Source: Paractinoplanes ferrugineus (GTDB taxonomy: Bacteria; Actinomycetota; Actinomycetes; Mycobacteriales; Micromonosporaceae). Taken from it: a stretch of DNA of 64,000 bases. A program made the position numbers and the translations under genes. Positions 59,364-64,000 of this stretch are shown piece by piece; within the stretch, counting starts at the first letter, position 1, and every line of letters begins with the position of its first letter. Location: assembly GCF_016862195.1 (NCBI RefSeq), contig NZ_BOMM01000044.1, positions 28,336 to 92,335 of the forward strand, read 5' to 3'. Under the pieces are notes generated by a model. It searched no databases. It saw nothing but the letters and a program-made list of their open reading frames with translations, and was not told the origin of the DNA.

Positions 59364-60005
59364 ATGATCGAGGCCACGGTGCGCCAACAGGTCACTGTTC
59401 CGCTGCGCTTCACCGACGGATACACCACTCCGGCTCAAGTGATGACCTTCGACGGTCTGGTGGACGGCAAGGAGCACATCGCTCTTGGCCTCGGCGACTG
59501 GCGGCGCGCGCTCACCAAGTCGGCGGCCGGTGGCCGGGCGCCCCTGGTGCGGCCGCACAGCGAGTGCATGACCGGCGACGTGTTCGGATCTCAGCGCTGC
59601 GACTGCGGTCCGCAGCTGCGCGAGGCGGTGGAGCGGATCGCCGAACAGGGCGGTTTCGTCCTCTACCTGCGGCAGGAGGGACGGGGCATCGGCCTGTACG
59701 CCAAGCTCGACGCGTACGCCCTACAGGATTCCGGGCTCGACACCTACGAGGCGAACGTCGCGCTCGGCCACGGCGAGGACGAGCGGGACTACACCGCGGC
59801 GGCGCAGATGCTGCTCGCCGTCGGTGCCGACCGGGTGCGGCTGCTGTCCAACAACCCCGACAAGGCGGTCCAGCTGGAGGCGTGCGGGATCGAGGTCACC
59901 CAACGGGTCCCGACCGGCGTGCACATGTCCCCCGCCAACGTCCGCTACCTGGCCACGAAGGCGTCGCACACGTCACACACCATCGAGCTACCGCTCGCCG
60001 AGTAG
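59364..60005 (+). CDS. ribA: GTP cyclohydrolase II
   Basis: A 213-residue enzyme. Zinc is bound by CX10CXC (CMTGDVFGSQRCDC, near 68-81) and the nucleotide-binding RQEGRGIGL is near 106-114. The Tyr equivalent to E. coli Tyr105 is present in DAYALQD. LLSNNPDKAV closes the active site. It opens the GTP imidazole ring with release of formate and pyrophosphate. The DHBP synthase (RibB) half found in bifunctional RibBA is absent. ATG at 59364 follows GGGAGGA. The unlinked PTPS-fold and RibD-C genes nearby suggest it serves a dedicated cluster rather than the housekeeping riboflavin pathway. Confidence 0.94.
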   Translation: MIEATVRQQVTVPLRFTDGYTTPAQVMTFDGLVDGKEHIALGLGDWRRALTKSAAGGRAPLVRPHSECMTGDVFGSQRCDCGPQLREAVERIAEQGGFVLYLRQEGRGIGLYAKLDAYALQDSGLDTYEANVALGHGEDERDYTAAAQMLLAVGADRVRLLSNNPDKAVQLEACGIEVTQRVPTGVHMSPANVRYLATKASHTSHTIELPLAE

Positions 60006-60038
60006 GGCCGGGACCAGGATGTACGGCACGATGAGACG

Positions 60039-61952
60039 ATGACCGACGACCCGCACCGGCTGCTGACGGCCTTCGACCAGGTGCCGTTCATCCTGGCCGT
60101 GTGCGAGGGGCCCGAGCTGCGGGTGCGTGCGCTGAGCGCTGCGACCAGGGCCGTCCTGCCCGGACGGCCCTGGTCGGGGCTGCCCATCCGCGAGGTGATC
60201 AGAGACCTGATCGGCCAGCAGATCACGGACGCCTACTACCAGGTCTATCGCTCCGGGACGCCGATCACCGGGCAGGAGTGGCGGGTCCATCTGGACATGC
60301 CCGACGGCTCCGTCCACGAGATGTTCGCCAACTTCACCATCTCGCCGTGGTATTCCGACGGGGTCCTGCGGGGGGTCATCGGGGTCGGCTTCGACGTCAC
60401 CGCGACGGTCCGCCAGCGGCAGGCCGCCGAGCTGCTGGAACAACGTTACAAGGCGACCCGGGACGTCATCACGGCCCTCCAGCGGGAGCTGCTGCCGGCC
60501 GGGCTGCCGGTTCTGCCCGGACTCCAGGTCGCGGCCAGCTACCTGCTCGCCGACGCCGACACGGCCGCCGGCGGCGACTGGTTCGACGTGGTCGCGCAGC
60601 GGGACGGCCGGGTCGCGCTGATCGTCGGCGACGTGGTCGGGCACGGCGTCGCCGCCTCGGGCGTGATGGGTCAGCTGCGGGCGGTGCTGCGCGACCGGCT
60701 CGACGACGGGGCCGGCATCACCGAGGCGCTGGCCGCCGCCGACCGCTTCGCGGCGCGCTCGGCGGGCGCCCACGCGGCCACCATCTGCATGGTGGTGCTC
60801 GATCCGGTCACCGGGGACCTGGCCTACTGCACGGCGGGCCATCCGGCCCCGCTGGTGGTCACGCCCGGCGGCCGGACCCGCTACCTGTCCGGTACGGGCG
60901 GGCGACCCCTCGCCACCGGTGGATCCTTCCCGATCGCCACCGACCGGCTCGCCCCCGCGGAGCTGCTGCTGCTGTTCACCGACGGCATCCTCGAGCGGCC
61001 CGGCCGCGATCACGCGTCGGGTTCGGCCGAGCTGGCCCAGGTCGCGGCGGACAGCGTGGCCGGGCGGGCGCTTCGCGATCCGGGCACCACCCCGGCCGAG
61101 CGGGTCTGCACCAACACCGTCGAGCTGCTCACCCGGGCCACCGGCCATCAGGACGACATCACGCTGCTCGCGGTGCAGCGGGTGCCGCACCCGGCGCCGC
61201 TCGTGCTCGACCTGCCGGCCGATCCCACGGTGCTGCGCGAGGCCCGGAAGAAGATCGAGGCCTGGCTCGCCGGGCTCGGGGCGACGACGGATGACGCCTT
61301 CAACGTCCAGCATGCCCTGGGCGAGCTCCTGACCAATGCCATCGAGCACTCGGCCACCCCGTACACGTCGATGGTCGAGGTCCGGGGGATGCTCGGCGCA
61401 GCCGGGCAGCTGGACATCTCCGTGCGTGACCATGGCACCTGGCGCCCGCCCGCGTCCGGCGCCGAGCATCGCGGCCGCGGCCTGGCCATGGCCTCGCAGC
61501 TGGTGGAGACCGTCAAGGTGGAGCCGTCGGCGGAGGGGACGCGGGCGCTGCTGCGGCACACGCTGATGCGCCCGGCGCGGCTGCTCGACGCCGACACCCC
61601 GTCGCGTACGTCGGAAATGTCGCATTCGTTCGGAATCTCGGCCGGCGATGGCCGGGTGGTCGTCGCGGGGGACGTCGACGCGACCTCCGCCGACCGGGTG
61701 CGCACCGAGCTGTTGCGGCACGGCCGGGGCGGCACCGTGCCGCTCGAGGTCGACCTGTCGGCCGTCACCCACCTCGCCAGCGCCGGGGTCTCCGCCCTGC
61801 ATCACGTCGCGGCGAAACACGCCGAGCAGAAGGTCCCGCTCACGCTGCACGCGGCCGCGGGGACGCCCGCACGGATGATTCTCGACCTGGTGTCCCTCCC
61901 GGTGACCGAGGTTGTGCACAGCCCCGAACAGGATGTCGGCCCCGCTCTCTAA
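60039..61952 (+). CDS. PAS-SpoIIE phosphatase-HATPase-STAS fusion regulator
   Basis: A 637-residue, cytoplasmic multidomain protein. A PAS sensor domain (about 10-130) precedes a PP2C-type SpoIIE phosphatase (about 165-385; GGDWFDVV, GDVVGHGVAAS, LFTDGILE, GHQDDITLL). An RsbW-like HATPase follows (about 400-520; LGELLTNAIEHS, RGLAMASQLV), then a STAS antagonist-like domain (about 535-630; DLSAVTHLASAG with a candidate phospho-Ser). It combines in one chain the parts of a partner-switching cascade (phosphatase, kinase/anti-sigma, anti-anti-sigma). RecQ follows 9 bp downstream. Confidence 0.93.
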   Translation: MTDDPHRLLTAFDQVPFILAVCEGPELRVRALSAATRAVLPGRPWSGLPIREVIRDLIGQQITDAYYQVYRSGTPITGQEWRVHLDMPDGSVHEMFANFTISPWYSDGVLRGVIGVGFDVTATVRQRQAAELLEQRYKATRDVITALQRELLPAGLPVLPGLQVAASYLLADADTAAGGDWFDVVAQRDGRVALIVGDVVGHGVAASGVMGQLRAVLRDRLDDGAGITEALAAADRFAARSAGAHAATICMVVLDPVTGDLAYCTAGHPAPLVVTPGGRTRYLSGTGGRPLATGGSFPIATDRLAPAELLLLFTDGILERPGRDHASGSAELAQVAADSVAGRALRDPGTTPAERVCTNTVELLTRATGHQDDITLLAVQRVPHPAPLVLDLPADPTVLREARKKIEAWLAGLGATTDDAFNVQHALGELLTNAIEHSATPYTSMVEVRGMLGAAGQLDISVRDHGTWRPPASGAEHRGRGLAMASQLVETVKVEPSAEGTRALLRHTLMRPARLLDADTPSRTSEMSHSFGISAGDGRVVVAGDVDATSADRVRTELLRHGRGGTVPLEVDLSAVTHLASAGVSALHHVAAKHAEQKVPLTLHAAAGTPARMILDLVSLPVTEVVHSPEQDVGPAL

Positions 61953-61961
61953 ACTCGCGGG

Positions 61962-63980
61962 GTGACTTCGGCCCTCTCCCCCGCCATGGACGTCCTCAAC
62001 CGCGTGTTCGGGTACCCCGATTTCCGCGGCAGCCAGCGCGACATCATCGAGCACGTGATCGGCGGCGGCGACGCCCTGGTGCTGATGCCCACCGGCGGCG
62101 GCAAGTCGCTGTGCTATCAGATTCCAGCTTTGGTACGGGCGGGCACCGGTGTCGTGATCTCGCCCCTGATCGCCCTCATGCAGGATCAGGTCGACGCGCT
62201 GCGCACCCTCGGGGTCAACGCCGGCTTCATCAACTCCACCCAGGACATGTCCCAGCGGCGGGCGGTCGAGGAGGATTTCGTCAACGGCGAGCTCGACCTG
62301 CTCTACGTCGCCCCCGAGGGCCTGGGCGTGCACAACACGCAGCGCCTCCTCGACCGCGGCAAGATCTCGCTGTTCGCCATCGACGAGGCCCACTGCGTCT
62401 CCCAGTGGGGCCACGACTTCCGCCCCGACTACCTCGGCCTGTCGATGCTGCACGAGCGCTGGCCCGACGTGCCGCGCATCGCGCTGACGGCCACCGCCAC
62501 CAGCGCCACCCGGGCCGAGATCGCCACCCGGCTGCGGCTGGACGATGCCCGGCATTTCACCCAGAGTTTCGACCGCCCCAACATCCAGTACCGGATCGTC
62601 CCGAAGAACGAGCCGCGCCGCCAGCTCCTCTCCCTGCTGCGCGCCGAGCACGCCGGCGACTCCGGCATCGTCTACTGCCTGTCCCGCGCCTCGGTGGACA
62701 AGACCGCCGAGTTCCTGTCCGACAACGGCATCCCGGCGCTGCCCTACCACGCCGGCCTCGACGCCCGGGTGCGCGCCGCCAACCAGTCCCGCTTCCTCCG
62801 GGAGGAGGGCCTGGTCATGGTCGCGACGATCGCCTTCGGCATGGGCATCGACAAACCCGACGTCCGGTTCGTGGCCCACCTCGACCTGCCCAAGTCGGTG
62901 GAGGGCTACTACCAGGAAACCGGCCGGGCCGGCCGCGACGGCCAGCCGTCCACCGCCTGGCTCGCCTACGGCCTGCAGGACGTGGTGCAGCAACGCAAGA
63001 TGATCGAAAGCTCCGACGGCGACATGGCCTTCCGCCGCAACGCCGCCCAGCACCTCGACGCGATGCTGGCGCTCTGCGAGACGGTCTCCTGCCGCCGGGC
63101 CGAGCTCCTGGCCTACTTCGGCCAGCCCGGCGGCGGCGCCTGCGGCAACTGCGACACGTGTCTGGCCCCACCCGAGTCGTGGGACGGCACGGTCCCGGCC
63201 CAGAAACTGCTGTCCACCGTCCTGCGCCTGCAGCGCGAGCGAGGCCAGAAATTCGGCGCCGGCCAGTCCATCGACATCCTGCTGGGCAAGCAGACCGACA
63301 AGGTCACCCAGTTCCGCCACGACGAGCTGAAGGTCTTCGGCATCGGCAAGGACCTGCGCGACCAGGAGTGGCGCGGCGTCGTCCGCAAGCTGCTGGCCAG
63401 CGGCTACCTGGCCGTCGAAGGTGAATACGGCACGCTGGCCCTGACCGACCGGAGCACCGAGGTCCTGCGCGGCGACACCAAGGTGATGATGCGCCGCGAG
63501 GCCCCCCAGCAGAAGACCAAGCCGGGCCGCACCACCAAGGCCACCACCCCCGCCGCCGACCTGCCCGCCACCGCCGCCGCCGACTTCGAACGCCTCCGCG
63601 CGTGGCGCGCCGCGACCGCCAAGGACCAGGGCGTCCCCGCCTACGTGATCTTCCACGACGCCACCCTCAAGGCGATCGCCACCCTGCGCCCGGCCACCCT
63701 GACCCAGCTGGGCACGATCAGCGGCGTGGGCCAGAGCAAACTCACCAAGTTCGGCCAGCAGGTCCTGGACCTCTTCGACTCCGCACCCAACCCCACCTCG
63801 GCGTCCGCGCCCGCCCGCGCAGCCGCCCCACCACCGACCGGCGCCCGCGTCGACCTCTCCCGCTTCGGCGACTCCACCCCCACCCCGCCCGCGCAGCGCC
63901 GCGCCGACGAGCCCCAGTTCTTCGCCGACGAGGAACCCCCGGACGAGGAACCGCCCTACGACCCCTACTACGACAGCTGA
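61962..63980 (+). CDS. recQ: RecQ family ATP-dependent DNA helicase
   Basis: A 672-residue superfamily 2 helicase. Walker A is MPTGGGKSLCYQIP near 46-59, DEAH is in AIDEAHCVSQWGHDFRP near 142-158 and QETGRAGRDG is motif VI. The RecQ zinc site is CRRAELLAYFGQ...CGNCDTC (about 372-403) followed by the RQC winged helix. An HRDC domain lies near 540-610 (LRAWRAATAKDQGVPAYVIF). It unwinds forked and recombination intermediates 3' to 5'. A ~60-residue acidic, Pro-rich tail is extra. The GTG at 61962 gives the usual short N-terminus. Confidence 0.96.
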   Translation: MTSALSPAMDVLNRVFGYPDFRGSQRDIIEHVIGGGDALVLMPTGGGKSLCYQIPALVRAGTGVVISPLIALMQDQVDALRTLGVNAGFINSTQDMSQRRAVEEDFVNGELDLLYVAPEGLGVHNTQRLLDRGKISLFAIDEAHCVSQWGHDFRPDYLGLSMLHERWPDVPRIALTATATSATRAEIATRLRLDDARHFTQSFDRPNIQYRIVPKNEPRRQLLSLLRAEHAGDSGIVYCLSRASVDKTAEFLSDNGIPALPYHAGLDARVRAANQSRFLREEGLVMVATIAFGMGIDKPDVRFVAHLDLPKSVEGYYQETGRAGRDGQPSTAWLAYGLQDVVQQRKMIESSDGDMAFRRNAAQHLDAMLALCETVSCRRAELLAYFGQPGGGACGNCDTCLAPPESWDGTVPAQKLLSTVLRLQRERGQKFGAGQSIDILLGKQTDKVTQFRHDELKVFGIGKDLRDQEWRGVVRKLLASGYLAVEGEYGTLALTDRSTEVLRGDTKVMMRREAPQQKTKPGRTTKATTPAADLPATAAADFERLRAWRAATAKDQGVPAYVIFHDATLKAIATLRPATLTQLGTISGVGQSKLTKFGQQVLDLFDSAPNPTSASAPARAAAPPPTGARVDLSRFGDSTPTPPAQRRADEPQFFADEEPPDEEPPYDPYYDS

Positions 63981-64000
63981 ACCGCCCCCCGCCGCGCACC

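Noticed and set aside
59988..63656. 1222-codon frame antisense to the SpoIIE-type regulator and RecQ
   Set aside because: The plus-strand genes have complete, recognisable domains. The antisense product is a featureless Gly/Arg/Asp-rich string typical of GC-rich third-position shadows.

Overview
The window is 64 kb of very GC-rich DNA with dense genes, many GTG and TTG starts, and four-base ATGA/GTGA stop-start overlaps. It carries a PknG-type kinase locus, LuxR/HisKA_3 two-component proteins, a SpoIIE-type phosphatase and lipobox proteins. Together these point to a chromosomal segment of a filamentous actinomycete. A methyl-accepting chemotaxis protein fits a motile lineage such as Actinoplanes or a relative in Micromonosporaceae; the genus is an inference. 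About 49 protein genes are supported. I saw no rRNA, tRNA, CRISPR array, transposase or prophage.

Layout. 1-12.4 kb: an MMPL/RND transporter (5' end outside the window) with a disordered tail of about 900 residues; an SDR and a flavin disulfide-reductase-like enzyme; an AI-2E-family membrane protein; a lipoprotein; a chemotaxis receptor; a YbhN-like membrane protein. 12.5-20.9 kb: an ABC exporter with a lipoprotein, a beta-hydroxyacid dehydrogenase, a RidA/LysR divergent pair, a GyrI-like protein, a GNAT enzyme, a DUF1028 protein and a Rieske oxygenase. 21-28.6 kb: an exopolysaccharide locus (CapD-like dehydratase; then, as one overlapping operon, a BY-kinase/Wzz fusion, GT2, phosphoglycosyltransferase, flippase and polymerase). 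28.5-36.5 kb: a LuxR response regulator, a DUF6582 protein and a large catalase with a shared putative stress promoter element, a histidine kinase, and a divergent MacB-like ABC exporter with a candidate palindromic operator between them.

37-38.7 kb holds an acyl-CoA ligase. 38.7-47.2 kb is the most coherent signalling locus: GlnX-like sensor, GlnH-like lipoprotein, helical protein, PknG-like kinase, PP2C phosphatase, VWA protein and FHA protein. Nearly all overlap by four bases and a perfect 10-bp inverted repeat lies just upstream. This resembles the mycobacterial amino-acid-sensing GlnX/GlnH/PknG pathway extended with phosphatase, VWA and FHA partners.

47.2-53.2 kb: IMPase-family phosphatase, lipoproteins, three different alpha/beta hydrolases, a HAAS-like membrane protein and a cobalamin-binding-type protein. 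53.3-60.0 kb: a probable biosynthetic cluster of unknown product with CDP-alcohol phosphotransferase, MDR dehydrogenase, divergent PTPS-fold enzyme, GT4, methyltransferase, YbhN-like membrane protein, RibD-C reductase and GTP cyclohydrolase II. The window closes with a PAS-SpoIIE-HATPase-STAS regulator and a RecQ helicase.
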